DNA of 42,127 nucleotides from Candidatus Korarchaeum sp. GTDB lineage: Archaea > Korarchaeota > Korarchaeia > Korarchaeales > Korarchaeaceae. The translations under genes were made by a program, and so were the position numbers. The notes below the pieces were generated by a model. It made no database searches. It was not told the DNA's origin and worked only from the letters and a program-made list of their open reading frames with translations. Numbering within the stretch: the first letter of the stretch is position 1; the number at the start of each line of letters is the position of its first letter. Where the stretch lies: positions 169,467 through 211,593 of the forward strand of contig JAWAID010000002.1 of the NCBI GenBank assembly GCA_038888615.1. Reading direction: 5' to 3'. Shown piece by piece: positions 1 through 9,500 of the stretch.

Positions 1-204
1 GCGAGGTCACGAGGATATGGGAGGAGATAAGGGGCATAAAGGAGGAGCAGGCTAAGCTCAGGGAGGACTTCAACCGCGAGGTCACGAGGATATGGGAGGA
101 GATAAGGGGCATAAAGGAGGAGCAGGCTAAGCTCAGGGAGGACTTCAACCGCGAGGTCACGAGGATATGGGAGGAGATAAGGGGCATAAAGGAGGAGCAG
201 GCTA
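1..204 (+). repeat. Perfect 75-bp tandem repeat inside a coding region
   Basis: Copies lie at 1-75, 76-150 and 151-204 (partial). Copies one and two are identical over all 75 bases, and copy three is identical for its first 54 bases before diverging. The period is a multiple of three and keeps the frame, adding 25 coiled-coil residues per copy. Identity at third codon positions points to recent expansion. The array may continue to the left of the window. Confidence 0.95.
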
Positions 205-671
205 GGACCTGGAGGGCGATAGAGGAGCTTCAGAGGTCCATCCTGGGACTCGATAGGAAGGTCGACCAGATGTATGAGGGGCTCAGGTCTTCCATGATGT
301 ACGTGTTCGGTGAGATGAGGAAGTTCGCTGGGTTGACCTTCGAGGAGTTCGTGAGGATCTTCTTGACCGATATGATGAGGAGGTCCGGAGAGGTACCGCA
401 GGATAGGGAGCTCAGATCAGAGGAGGTCGAGGGAGAGCAGATAGATCTCTTCCTCGAGGAGCCTCTCATAGTGGGTGAGACGACTATGCACGCTGAGTCC
501 GATGAGGAGATCGATAAGCTCCTCAGGAAGGCTAAGATAGTGGCGGAGAAGTTCGGAAGAGAACCTAGGAAGGTACTCGTGGTCGAGACGGCCCCCAAGG
601 AGATAGCTAGGGTACTACGCAGGAGGGCTCAGGAGAGCGGTGTTGAACTGATACTCGGTAGGGAGCTTTGA
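1..671 (+). CDS. Coiled-coil / PD-(D/E)XK-like protein (DUF3782-type), 3' part
   Basis: This gene is open from the left edge in the frame beginning at base 3, so its start lies outside the window; about 222 residues are visible. The first two thirds of the visible part are charged coiled coil, built from a 25-residue unit (begins EVTRIWEEIRGIKEEQ) present in two full copies and one partial copy. The C-terminal ~120 residues resemble the archaeal coiled-coil plus DUF3782-type fold, related to PD-(D/E)XK nucleases: GEQIDLFLEEPLIVGETT gives an acidic residue followed by an E-x-T that stands where E-x-K is usual, and a strand KVLVVETAP follows. If the nuclease fold is right, the missing lysine makes activity doubtful. 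An internal ATG at 270 would begin after the repeats but the upstream frame is clearly coding. Function is unknown; such proteins are common in thermophilic archaea. Confidence 0.75.
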   Translation, partial: EVTRIWEEIRGIKEEQAKLREDFNREVTRIWEEIRGIKEEQAKLREDFNREVTRIWEEIRGIKEEQARTWRAIEELQRSILGLDRKVDQMYEGLRSSMMYVFGEMRKFAGLTFEEFVRIFLTDMMRRSGEVPQDRELRSEEVEGEQIDLFLEEPLIVGETTMHAESDEEIDKLLRKAKIVAEKFGREPRKVLVVETAPKEIARVLRRRAQESGVELILGREL

Positions 672-830
672 GGGATCGAAAACGGGCTGGGTAAAGTTGC
701 CGATCTTCGCCAACATCCTCTAAGGAAGCGAAAAGAGAGGCTTTCCCTATGGATCCGTGTTCCTCATTTACCTGGCCATCTTCGATGGAGGATCGAGATC
801 GTGGAGTTAGTGTCAGCGGTTAACCTAGTG

Positions 831-840
831 CTTTTTATCC
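831..840 (+). promoter_or_regulatory. TATA box of the amidinotransferase-like gene
   Basis: The T-rich element CTTTTTATCC sits about 33 bases before ATG 869. The expected transcript start, about 25 bases downstream of it, falls near 860, after the more distal in-frame GTG at 842, which favours ATG 869 as the true start. Confidence 0.5.
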
Positions 841-868
841 TGTGCGGTCGGTGAGGTCAAGTGATGGT

Positions 869-2182
869 ATGTCCGTTGCGAGGGCTCTGGAGAAGGTCAT
901 AGAGGTCGACGATAGGGAGATCCTGAAGGCGTTGGGCGATGTCGAAAGCCCTCCCCTGAGTAGGGTAAGCTATACAGACGCGATTCACCCCTCCGGTATA
1001 CCTCCCCAGCCTGAGATCGAATTCTTGAGACCTGAGGACCTCAAGACAGATAAGGAGCTCTTCATGGGGGTGGATCTGCTCCGCAGCCTCGGCTACCCGG
1101 AGGATCCGGAGTCGATTAAGAAGGGGGCCGAGAGGTTGCTGAGCATCATGAGGAAGTGGGAGGGAGTAAAAGCGGAAGACAGCCCTAAGTCGCACATAGC
1201 ATTATCCCTGCCCGAGAGGGAGCACTTGGAGGGAGTGAGGGGCAGGTGGACCGACTTCGTGTGGAGACCGAGGGCCTACGATGGTAGTGAGGCTCCCGAT
1301 TTCGAGGGTTGGGTCAGGGATCTGAGCTCCATAGCAGATGCTCTGAGGGGAGAGGGGATCAGAGTGACCTTCTACGGTGGAGATTCTGTCAAGGTGATGG
1401 AAGAATTGGGCTATGAAGTTGTTAGGGTGAACTTAAGCGGGGAATTGCCTAAGCTAGGTTACCCCAGGGATCCCAGCGTCGCTTGGTCCAGCTCCCCGGT
1501 CATAATGAACATGACGTTGGAACACAGGAGGGGTGAGGAGGATGCAGCAACTCAGTTCTTCAGTAAAATAGGACTGAAGCCCGCCTTCAGGCCCAGGTAC
1601 TGGTTCGATGGTAGGCTTTTAGTGAGGGCCAGGGCCGAGGGGGGGAACTTCATAGTGGTGAGGGGGGAGGAGAGGACCGCTCTGTTCACGGGAATAGGGA
1701 TAAGGGGTAGCAATAGGGCTGCTATAGAGCTGATAAGGGAGTACCTCTCCCTGAGGGGGATCGATGTCGATGTGTACGGGGTCCCGCTCCCGGGCTACAT
1801 CAGGGACTGGAGGACCGGGGCCGTTCACCTAGATGTGGTGATGATGAACGCGGGACCCTGTGTCATCTTAAGTCCGGGGAGGATGGGATTCTACTGCTTC
1901 CTGAAGTTCAGTTCCTCAGTGGAGCTGATCGAGGCTGGGGTCGCCTTCAAGGAGCTGGGTGTGGAGGTGGATGAGATGCCGGTCAGGGGTAGCGAGATAA
2001 CGTTGGTCAACGCCCTGAACATAGGCAAGGGGAAGCTAGTTGTGGATGCCTACAATGAGGAGGCCAGTAGGTACTTGGAGGAGGAGTGGGGGCTTGACGT
2101 GATAAGGGTGAGGATACCTCAGGTGGAGGCGGGAGGCGGCGGTGTCAGGTGCGCCTCCAGGGAGTACTTCCCGGAGGGTTGA
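869..2182 (+). CDS. Amidinotransferase / arginine deiminase-superfamily enzyme
   Basis: The 437-residue product ends in a guanidino-modifying (pentein) catalytic domain. The characteristic motifs occur in order: a P-R-D segment (YPRDPS), EGGN at about residue 257 where EGGD is usual, HLD at about 320 with the catalytic His, and GGGGVRCAS near the C-terminus with the nucleophilic Cys at about 428. Family members act on arginine or methylated arginine (arginine deiminase, dimethylargininase) or transfer amidino groups. The reaction here cannot be chosen from sequence alone. The N-terminal ~190 residues are not recognised and make it longer than a plain dimethylargininase (about 250-280 residues). 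ATG 869 is chosen because the TATA box would place the transcript start after GTG 842. It appears to be a single-gene transcript, with an AT-rich gap of 176 bases downstream. Confidence 0.8.
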   Translation: MSVARALEKVIEVDDREILKALGDVESPPLSRVSYTDAIHPSGIPPQPEIEFLRPEDLKTDKELFMGVDLLRSLGYPEDPESIKKGAERLLSIMRKWEGVKAEDSPKSHIALSLPEREHLEGVRGRWTDFVWRPRAYDGSEAPDFEGWVRDLSSIADALRGEGIRVTFYGGDSVKVMEELGYEVVRVNLSGELPKLGYPRDPSVAWSSSPVIMNMTLEHRRGEEDAATQFFSKIGLKPAFRPRYWFDGRLLVRARAEGGNFIVVRGEERTALFTGIGIRGSNRAAIELIREYLSLRGIDVDVYGVPLPGYIRDWRTGAVHLDVVMMNAGPCVILSPGRMGFYCFLKFSSSVELIEAGVAFKELGVEVDEMPVRGSEITLVNALNIGKGKLVVDAYNEEASRYLEEEWGLDVIRVRIPQVEAGGGGVRCASREYFPEG

Positions 2183-2316
2183 GCTCCCCGCTCTTTATCA
2201 CAATAATGTTTACTTTGTTTCCACAATATGAGAATTAAGATTAATATGATATCCTCATCTACCATCTCAATTCATAAAAATGATAAGATTAGGGATTTTC
2301 ATTCAAATTTCGTTAA

Positions 2317-2326
2317 TTTTATAAAC
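2317..2326 (+). promoter_or_regulatory. TATA box of the kaiC-like operon
   Basis: TTTTATAAAC lies within an AT-rich gap (2183-2358), about 33-42 bases before the ATG at 2359. The predicted transcript start is near 2347, giving a leader of about a dozen bases. Confidence 0.55.
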
Positions 2327-2358
2327 CACCTTCCTTCAATGAGGGATCGGGAGCTACT

Positions 2359-3105
2359 ATGACGGTGGAGAGGGTCAAAACCGGAATACCCGGCTTCGAT
2401 GAGCTCGTGGACGGAGGCATACCCAGGAGGAACATAGTGCTGCTATCAGGAGGCCCCGGGACGGGGAAGACGATATTCAGCCAGCAGTTCCTTCACTACG
2501 GGCTAACACTAGGCGAACCCGGGGTCTTAGTGACGTTAGAGGAACACCCGGTCCAGGTTAGGAGGGAGATGGCGGCCTTCGGATGGGACGTGAGGAAATA
2601 CGAGGAGGAGGGGAGCTTCGCCATAGTCGATGCTTTCACCGGTGGCATAGGGGAGGCTGCGAGGAGGGAGAGGTTCGTGGTTAGGAGCGTTGATGATGTA
2701 GGGGAGTTCATGGACGTTTTAAGGGAAGCTCTGAGGGATACTAAAGCCCAGAGGGCAGCTATAGACTCCGTATCAACTCTCTACCTCACCAGACCCGTCA
2801 CAGCTAGGAACGTCCTGATGCAACTCAAGAGGGTCCTCTCGGGACTGGGGGTAACGGCCCTGCTGGTCTCTCAGGTCAGCGTGACCGAGAGGGGTTTCGG
2901 AGGTCCCGGGGTCGAGCACGCCAGCGATGGGATAATAAGGCTGGATTTAGATGAGGTCAATGGGGAACTCGTGAGGAGCCTCATAATATGGAAGATGAGG
3001 GGTACGAGGCACGATATGAGGAGACACCCGTTCGAGATAACTGATGATGGTATAAGAGTTCACCCGGATAGGATTCTGAGGGAGAGGAGCTTGAGAGGTG
3101 ATTGA
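2359..3105 (+). CDS. KaiC-like RecA-superfamily ATPase (single domain)
   Basis: The 248-residue protein is a single KaiC domain. It starts with the typical [18 protein letters not shown] segment, followed by a Walker A motif GGPGTGKT at residues 31-38, a pair of glutamates in VTLEEHP (probable catalytic glutamates), and a Walker B-type strand [11 protein letters not shown] near residue 135. Archaeal stand-alone KaiC-like ATPases are thought to be regulatory or signalling ATPases; they are widespread and mostly uncharacterised. The stop codon lies directly before the start of the next gene, a predicted KaiC-associated regulator, so the two are almost certainly co-transcribed and probably form a complex. 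The start ATG at 2359 agrees with the TATA box and with the conserved N-terminus. Confidence 0.9.
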   Translation: MTVERVKTGIPGFDELVDGGIPRRNIVLLSGGPGTGKTIFSQQFLHYGLTLGEPGVLVTLEEHPVQVRREMAAFGWDVRKYEEEGSFAIVDAFTGGIGEAARRERFVVRSVDDVGEFMDVLREALRDTKAQRAAIDSVSTLYLTRPVTARNVLMQLKRVLSGLGVTALLVSQVSVTERGFGGPGVEHASDGIIRLDLDEVNGELVRSLIIWKMRGTRHDMRRHPFEITDDGIRVHPDRILRERSLRGD

Positions 3106-3106
3106 T

Positions 3107-3580
3107 GTGAGTGAGGAGATTCCACTCAAACCCGTTGGTAAGGAGGACGTTAGGAAGCTGGAGTTAGCCCTCCTGCTCGGTACGCTACTCAGGCCCGATG
3201 TGCTGGAGAAGGTCAGGAGCTCCGAGGACAGGTTGACTTGGCTGGACTCACTGGTAGTGGCAGCAGGCGCGTTAGCTAGGGAGAGAGCTGGTTACAGCGC
3301 TTCTAAGATAGCTGATGAGCTCGGTAGGACCGAAGCGACCATCAGGAACCACTTGACCGGTAAGACTGAAGCTGGGAAGCTAGTGAGGGAGACTTACGAT
3401 GGGATAAGGAGCAAGGGAGTTCTTGAGATACCTATGGTATCTCAGAGGGAGCTCGAGGAACTCAGGGAGAGGATCAGGAGGTACGAGGATTTGCTCAGGG
3501 AGCTGGAAGAGAGAATGAAGGAGTTGGAGGATCTGATGCTGAGGATGAAGGAACTATTTAGCAAATTCGGTCCCAGCTAA
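3107..3580 (+). CDS. KaiC-associated HTH / coiled-coil regulator
   Basis: The product has about 157 residues. Residues ~60-85 form a helix-turn-helix (SASKIADELGRTEATIRNHL) and residues ~105-150 form a leucine-rich coiled coil. This matches the architecture of the archaeal 'near KaiC' domain proteins (TIGR03879 type), which recur beside KaiC-like ATPases. GTG 3107 is preferred over GTG 3098 because a good ribosome binding site (GAGAGGTGAT, 3093-3102) lies just before 3107 but overlaps 3098. The preceding gene ends at 3105. The likely role is DNA-binding or adaptor output of the ATPase, which is an inference from context. Confidence 0.8.
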   Translation: MSEEIPLKPVGKEDVRKLELALLLGTLLRPDVLEKVRSSEDRLTWLDSLVVAAGALARERAGYSASKIADELGRTEATIRNHLTGKTEAGKLVRETYDGIRSKGVLEIPMVSQRELEELRERIRRYEDLLRELEERMKELEDLMLRMKELFSKFGPS

Positions 3581-3859
3581 GGGTTTTAAACTCAGCCAGT
3601 ACTTCACCCATGACATAACACCTTGCCGATGCGTCACCAATATTTAGACTATTAAAAACATCGATCAGCTGAGGGAATCCCGAGCAAATAAAACTCCATA
3701 TTCATGCAATGTTCTCTTAAATGAAACATATCGGGTGAAGCATTCAGATTTTTAATATAGACTTTCCGTTGTCGGACCGATAGATGTTCCTTTAAGAACC
3801 CATCATGTTTAAATAATGAGACACCTTAAGCGTCTTAAATGATGGTCTAGGTGGGATGA
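3581..3859. other. AT-rich intergenic region with promoter signals
   Basis: The 279-base gap contains no ORF I can support. It carries TATA-like elements at about 3749-3760 and 3808-3817. The second would start transcription near 3838, leaving a short leader with the ribosome binding site TAGGTGGG (3848-3855) before ATG 3860. No RNA gene is recognised. Confidence 0.5.
3808..3817 (+). promoter_or_regulatory. TATA box of the surface-protein operon
   Basis: TTTAAATAAT lies about 47 bases before ATG 3860. It is the closest promoter-like element upstream of the four-gene surface operon, in which every later gene overlaps or nearly abuts the one before. Confidence 0.45.
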
Positions 3860-5950
3860 ATGAAAAAAACGTCGTTGGTGGTACTCCTCTCGATCTCGCT
3901 CCTACTACCCCAGGCGCTAGACGTCAGAGCCGCACCTACCCCTCTCCCGATAATGGTAAACGAGTACGTAAATGCCACGATCTCAACCGAGGGCTTCGGT
4001 TACCTCTGCGGTCCTTGGAACGTGAGCGGCCGCATAGTAATACTGAACAACAACTCCGGTGAGACTGTATCCGATATATGGATCCCGATATACAGGCCCG
4101 AGGGCCTGACGATAACGGTCCTCTCAGCTCCTAATTACGCCGACGTCAGGAGCGGATCACCACCTAGCTACGTGGGAGCCGACAACCCTTCACCACAGCC
4201 CGGGTTCGAGCTCGAGTTCTGGCACGTGACCAGGCTCGTGAGCGGCGACAGCGTGACCTTAAGCTATACCTACCACGGAACGGGATGCGCCGGCATATTA
4301 GTTCAGGAGAGATACGATCCGGTTAAGATAGTCAATGGAGTGAGCTCAAACATCCGAGTGAAGCTGAACTTAACGAACACATTCGACTTCGACGTGGACG
4401 TCAAGGTGAAGAAGGTGCTGCCGGCTGACAACGGCGCAGAGGGGTGGCAGAACGCACAGAGCAACCCCGCCTTCTCTGGAACCCCGAGCGCCAACGTGGG
4501 TAGCGTGAGTTACTCCGCCAACTACAAGGAGCTTTACTGGACCGACGACGGCAGCTGGCCCGACGGTTGGTTCACCCTCGCGGCCGGGGCCAGCGGGAAC
4601 TCGACCTTCCAGATAACGGGGACCCCGGACCTGAGCGAGGTAGGCGGTTACACTCAGAAGATAACTTTAGGCACAGTCTACGTCTACATCAAAGCTGATC
4701 GCACCTTCACGGGCCTGACGGTAGGCAAGGTCTTCGCTATAAGCGATGCCACAGTTGAGGCCAAGAAGGAGCAGGACACCACGAACCCGAACGTCTGGAA
4801 GGAGACGCTGGTGTTTTACGATACGAGCGCTGTGTTCAGGTACGACCTCTTCAACACCACGTTATGGGCCACAGAAGGCAACACCCCGGACTCCGCCCTG
4901 ATAGCGGGTTCCCGAAACACGCAGCAGGTCTTCAACATAACCCAGCTCGATCCGGGCCAGAGCTACGATTACGGGCCCTTCAGCTTCACCTACAACGGGG
5001 TACCGAAGGTCTGGGGATTGGCTAAGTTCAGGATAACGAACGACGATACGAGGGGTTGGTGGAGCTACTACAACTTCACGGTGACGGGACCGGATCCCCA
5101 TAGGAGCAGGTACCAGGTGCACGAGGAGATATGGGCCGTCAGGGGATACCTGGTCAAGGCCAAGAAGGAGGTTGTCTCCGAGTCGACAGCCGGATGTTAC
5201 GCGATAGGAATCACGTTACAGAACATAGGTGAGTGGGCAGCCCCCTACGTGGAGTTCTACGACGTGGTACCCTTGGGCTTCAATCCCGATCCCAGCGCTA
5301 CGGAGGGCGGTATGATATTCAGACCCCTGAGCATGCTGGCCCTCGACGCTGACCCGAGCAGCCCGCCGGACTACAGCTTGATCACGAACCCCTCGGGCTA
5401 CTCAAAGGGCTACGTCTGGAAGGCTTATCCCATACCAGCACCTCAGAGCGGTTTCACGGTCTACTTCGAGCGACCAGGGGTCTGGAAGACAGTAGAACTA
5501 GTTTTCAGTGATGGTAGCAGGGAGCAACTAGAGGTCATGTACGACGCATCCGGCGGATGCGTTCAGATAGGACAGGGTGATTGTTACGTGGAGGGAGATA
5601 ACTTCCTAGCGTACAACGATTGGTTCTACGTTCACTACGTAGACCCCAACCTGACGACGGGAGGAGGTGGATGGGTGGTCATAACGGCATCGGGGAGCTA
5701 CGAGAACCTGAACATGGGTATCTACAACCCCGTCTTCGTCAAGTACAGGGTCTGCGGTACCGGAGTTTACAACGCCACAAACCTCTTCATAGTCGGTGTC
5801 GATCCGAGGAACACGCTCGATGCCATAGCTGTGAGGTTCCCGGGCGCTTCACTCAGCTTCGGAGCCTTCACGCTGGAGCCCCTGATGGCGGCGGTATCCT
5901 TAATACTGTTGGTGGCCACGGTCCTCGTGAGGAAGAGGAGGCATGCCTAG
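3860..5950 (+). CDS. Secreted, C-terminally membrane-anchored surface protein
   Basis: The 696-residue protein starts with a signal peptide (Lys-Lys followed by a leucine-rich stretch and probable cleavage near residue 25, after VRA). A long beta-rich extracellular region with several N-x-S/T sequons follows. The C-terminus is a transmembrane helix at about 670-690 (LMAAVSLILLVATVLV) with a short basic tail RKRRHA, so the bulk faces outside. Stretches such as the 'NNNSGETVSDIWIPIY' region resemble DUF11/COG1361-like surface beta-sandwiches, but the family is not identified. ATG 3860 is used; a second ATG at 3856 is in another frame. Its last 8 bases overlap the next gene, which makes translational coupling likely. 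Probably part of a cell-envelope or S-layer-associated assembly. Confidence 0.85.
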   Translation: MKKTSLVVLLSISLLLPQALDVRAAPTPLPIMVNEYVNATISTEGFGYLCGPWNVSGRIVILNNNSGETVSDIWIPIYRPEGLTITVLSAPNYADVRSGSPPSYVGADNPSPQPGFELEFWHVTRLVSGDSVTLSYTYHGTGCAGILVQERYDPVKIVNGVSSNIRVKLNLTNTFDFDVDVKVKKVLPADNGAEGWQNAQSNPAFSGTPSANVGSVSYSANYKELYWTDDGSWPDGWFTLAAGASGNSTFQITGTPDLSEVGGYTQKITLGTVYVYIKADRTFTGLTVGKVFAISDATVEAKKEQDTTNPNVWKETLVFYDTSAVFRYDLFNTTLWATEGNTPDSALIAGSRNTQQVFNITQLDPGQSYDYGPFSFTYNGVPKVWGLAKFRITNDDTRGWWSYYNFTVTGPDPHRSRYQVHEEIWAVRGYLVKAKKEVVSESTAGCYAIGITLQNIGEWAAPYVEFYDVVPLGFNPDPSATEGGMIFRPLSMLALDADPSSPPDYSLITNPSGYSKGYVWKAYPIPAPQSGFTVYFERPGVWKTVELVFSDGSREQLEVMYDASGGCVQIGQGDCYVEGDNFLAYNDWFYVHYVDPNLTTGGGGWVVITASGSYENLNMGIYNPVFVKYRVCGTGVYNATNLFIVGVDPRNTLDAIAVRFPGASLSFGAFTLEPLMAAVSLILLVATVLVRKRRHA

Positions 5951-6587
5951 GAGAGTACTTCCCCTCATCTTATTTTTAACACTTGCTTTTCACCCTTCAT
6001 CGGCTCAAGATGAGCCCCTGGTTTACAGCGATGTGTTGATGAGGATATTGCTGAGGGAGGATGGCTCAGCTACCATAAGCTACGAGTTCACCCTGCTTAA
6101 CAGAGCTAGCGTTCCTGTGGTCCCGGGTTACGGTTACTTCAACGTGAGCAGTGGTAGGATAATCGACGCTAAGGCCGAGGTGATGGGGAAAAGGGCAGAG
6201 GTCATCTTCGAGGATAAGTACGCCCGTTACTCGATATGGGAAGTGATAAAGCCCGGAGGTAGCATTAAAGTCGAACTGAACCTCACAGTATCGGATTTCC
6301 TGAGCAGGGGAGTGCTATTCGATGAGTTCAACGCCATATTGGGTCCCTTCCCCTATCCCATCGAAGGGGGAAAGGTTGAGGTGGTAGCCGGGAGCGGCTT
6401 GTACATAGTGTACCTCCAGAAGGATGACCTCGGCTCGCTGAATTCGGAGGGAAGCATTAGAGTGAGAGGGGAGGTATCGAGGATACCCCTACCGATGCTC
6501 CCCTTCAGCTGGTACCCCATCTTCTGGAGCATCGTGATTTTTGGCCTGGCCCTCACCCTAGCTCTGAGCATGAGGAGGAAGCGGTGA
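5943..6587 (+). CDS. Small secreted single-pass membrane protein of the surface operon
   Basis: The 214-residue protein has a signal peptide (residues 1-22, ending near SSAQ), a beta-rich external domain with N-glycosylation sequons (NVSS, NLTV), and a C-terminal transmembrane helix (about 188-208, FSWYPIFWSIVIFGLALTLAL) ending in a basic RRKR tail. The opening pattern (DVLMRILLREDGSATISYEFTLLN) resembles exported proteins that begin with a transglutaminase-like or DUF2207-type beta domain, but this is weak. It overlaps the preceding gene by 8 bases, has a strong purine-rich ribosome binding site (5931-5941), and its TGA abuts the TTG start of the giant gene. It is likely a partner of the two large surface proteins. 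Confidence 0.8.
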   Translation: MPRRVLPLILFLTLAFHPSSAQDEPLVYSDVLMRILLREDGSATISYEFTLLNRASVPVVPGYGYFNVSSGRIIDAKAEVMGKRAEVIFEDKYARYSIWEVIKPGGSIKVELNLTVSDFLSRGVLFDEFNAILGPFPYPIEGGKVEVVAGSGLYIVYLQKDDLGSLNSEGSIRVRGEVSRIPLPMLPFSWYPIFWSIVIFGLALTLALSMRRKR

Positions 6588-9500
6588 TTGAGACTCAGCT
6601 TAGCACTAATCCTCCTCTCGCTCACCTTAGTGGAGGTAGCTGCGCAAGGGTCAGTGGGCATAGAGCTGGAAAGGAGCTCCCTCTCTCCGGGCGAGCCCCT
6701 GAGGATCGAGATATACAAAGCATGCGAGGTCACGCTCTCAGGCCCTAACCTAACTGAGGTGCTCTTCTCAGGCTACAGCGATCACTTGAACCTCGAGTTG
6801 GATACATCAAACCTCCCCCTGGGCTATTACGAGATCCTGAACAACTGCAGCGGTGAGGTAACGAGGGCTAACTTCACTTTAGATGAGCTCTCGATAGAGG
6901 CTAGCTCCCCATCTCCTAACATAATAGAAATCGAGGTTTACTCTAGGTTCCTCAAAGCCCCCGTTGAAGCTTCAATCACCGTGAATGGCTCGGCTTACCG
7001 AGGCCCCTTCGAGCCCCCTCCGGGGCTCCTCAGGGTGGAGGCCAACTACTCAGGGTTGAGTGTCTCCGAGGTAATAGAGGTCCCTGAGATAGTAGCTAGG
7101 GATTACTACACACCTGATAACGTGACTTTGATCATAAGATCTCAGGGGAAGCCCAAGCTCAAGTTGATATCCCCTCTAAACGCGGTCGAGGAGATCGAGG
7201 TCAGGAGGCTGAACTCGACCCACTGGATAGCTTCCCTTGAGCCGAGGGGACCAGTGGCTCTAGGTAGCTACGAGGCCATAGTCTCCCTCGGGAACCTGAG
7301 CTTTTCGAGGAGCTTCAGAGTGACTTACTTCTACGCTGACTACTCGTACGATGGTAGGTCCCTTGAGCTTCACTTGAGGGACGCCACCACGGGTGAACTG
7401 GCCAGAGGTATCCTGGGGCTGAGATCCTGTTTCTGGAACAGGAGCTTTGAGTTCAACGGTACTCTGATCACAGAGGCTGGAGGGCCGCTGGAGCTTTCGT
7501 TCGAGGATGAGAGAGGGCTTAAGTTCGAGACGACGATATCGGGGATCTCATCCGAGAAGCACCTCTACTTCCCAGGAGATGATGTGGAGCTGTGCGTGGC
7601 TGGGGGGAGCTTCAAGCTCAGGTCCCCGAGCGGCAGGGTCCTGTTGGAGGGCGACGTCGGGGAGATGAGGTCCATCACCTACCCGCTGGTGGAGAGCGTG
7701 GAGCTCGGATCTTACTCCCTAGAGCTTGGAAATGCGTCTTGGAGCTTCTACGTGGATAGCTACTCGATAGACGCCAGCTTCAATGGTAGCTACGTGGAGG
7801 GGAGGATCAGCTACTTCCTGGTCCCACCGAGCAGCCTGACATACGTGCTCCTACCCTCCAACCTCAGCGGTGAGACCGAGGTGGTGGGAGGGAGCTTCAG
7901 GATACTTATGCCCGAGGATCAGACCTCGATCCTCCTGAGCTGCGGTAACGCTAGGGTAGAGCTCAGGAGGTGCCCCTCATCCCTTGAACTAGCTGGAGTT
8001 AAGTTAGAGGCGAACAATACGTGTTTGACTGCTGAAGAGAGGGATGAAGGAATAATGATAACTTTGAGATCCTCTAAGGGTTTCTCAACGGTCCTAAGAG
8101 CTGAGATCCCCGATGGGAAGGAACCGCTGATACTGGCTGAGGACGGTAGGGTCATCAGGGTGAGGGAGGAGCGGCTAGGGAATCACAGCGGGTTCCTACT
8201 GCAGGACGGGTCCCCATCGGACCCGGATGGGGAGGCTAACGGATTGATAAGGATCCTCCTCGCCCTAAGGGAGAGGTCTCCCGAGCGGAGGGTGAAGGAA
8301 GCAGGGCATAAGGTTAAGGAGGCCAAGCTCATCAAGGAGTTGAAAGCCGAGGGGTCTGAGGGGAAGTGGAAGGTCAGGATTTACGAGGTCAACGGATCCT
8401 CAGCAGGTCTACAGGGCTTTAAGCATGCAAGGAGACCGAATACCCTCATAGAGGAGGAGAATATCGGAGGTTCGACCGATATCAAGGTCAATTACGAGCT
8501 AGTGAGGGATGGGAAGATCCTAGTGAGCTTGGATGGGAAGGAGGGGTGGGTGAGGGTAGCCGTGAAGCTACCGAGGGGAGCCGTCGTGGACGAGGTGTTG
8601 GCGGATAACGGTAGTAGGAAGGTGGACCTCTGGTACCAGGAGGGGGATGAGCTGGTCTTCTACGACGACCCAAACCTCTACTACTACGTGCTCTACCACG
8701 TACCTCCCTGGTGGGATCCCGATGGTGTGAATAGGGGTTACGATTGGCACTACAGGGTCCCGGTTCAGGTGCCGCCTACGCCAGCTAACCACGTGATCTA
8801 CCTCGATGTGGACTTCGGCTACCTCCTCAGCTTGCTCAACGTGAGCGGTACGTTCGATCCAAACTCAGTGAGGGTTGTCGATGATCAGGGTAGTTTGGTG
8901 CCGAGGCAGGAGTTCGTAGCCACGGGCCCCTCTAGAGGTAGAGTGAGGTTCGTCCTGCATAAGGACATCGCTACGCAGACCAACTTCTACGTGTACTTCG
9001 ACATTTCCGAGAACGGGGCTAAGCCCTACTTGAACACGCTGAACGCGGGGCTCGACTCCGGGACCCTGAGCTACTGGACTTACGGGAGGAACCCATCTAC
9101 GATAGGCTCGATAATAGGGGCGAGCCCTCCCGGTCCTTACACGGTCTACGATCCCTACGGTAATCCGAACTACGTATCCGATGACGGGGCCCCGATATTC
9201 GGGCCCTACTCATTGGTACTGGGCTACAGGACCCCCAGCGGGAGCGAGGATTCAACTACGACCGGCGAGGACACCTGGGCCTACTACGAGTTCACCGTGC
9301 CGAGCGATGGGGGCGAGCTCGAGTTCTGGTACAGGGTTGAGTCCTGGGACTCAGCTAACTACGATTACTTCACCGTCACCCTCCGAGATACGGCAGGGAA
9401 CGTGCTAGCTACCGTGGTCCCCAATTACAACCCCAACCCAGGCAATAGCTACGGCACGTTCGCTGATTCGGGATGGCTCTACGCATCGTACGACTTAGCG

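Noticed and set aside
1-204. CRISPR array at the left edge
   Set aside because: The repeats are contiguous without spacers, keep a protein frame and encode coiled coil.
3856-4062. Frame from ATG 3856, four bases before the surface protein start
   Set aside because: It ends after 68 codons with no signal peptide, whereas ATG 3860 opens a 696-residue protein with a clear signal peptide.
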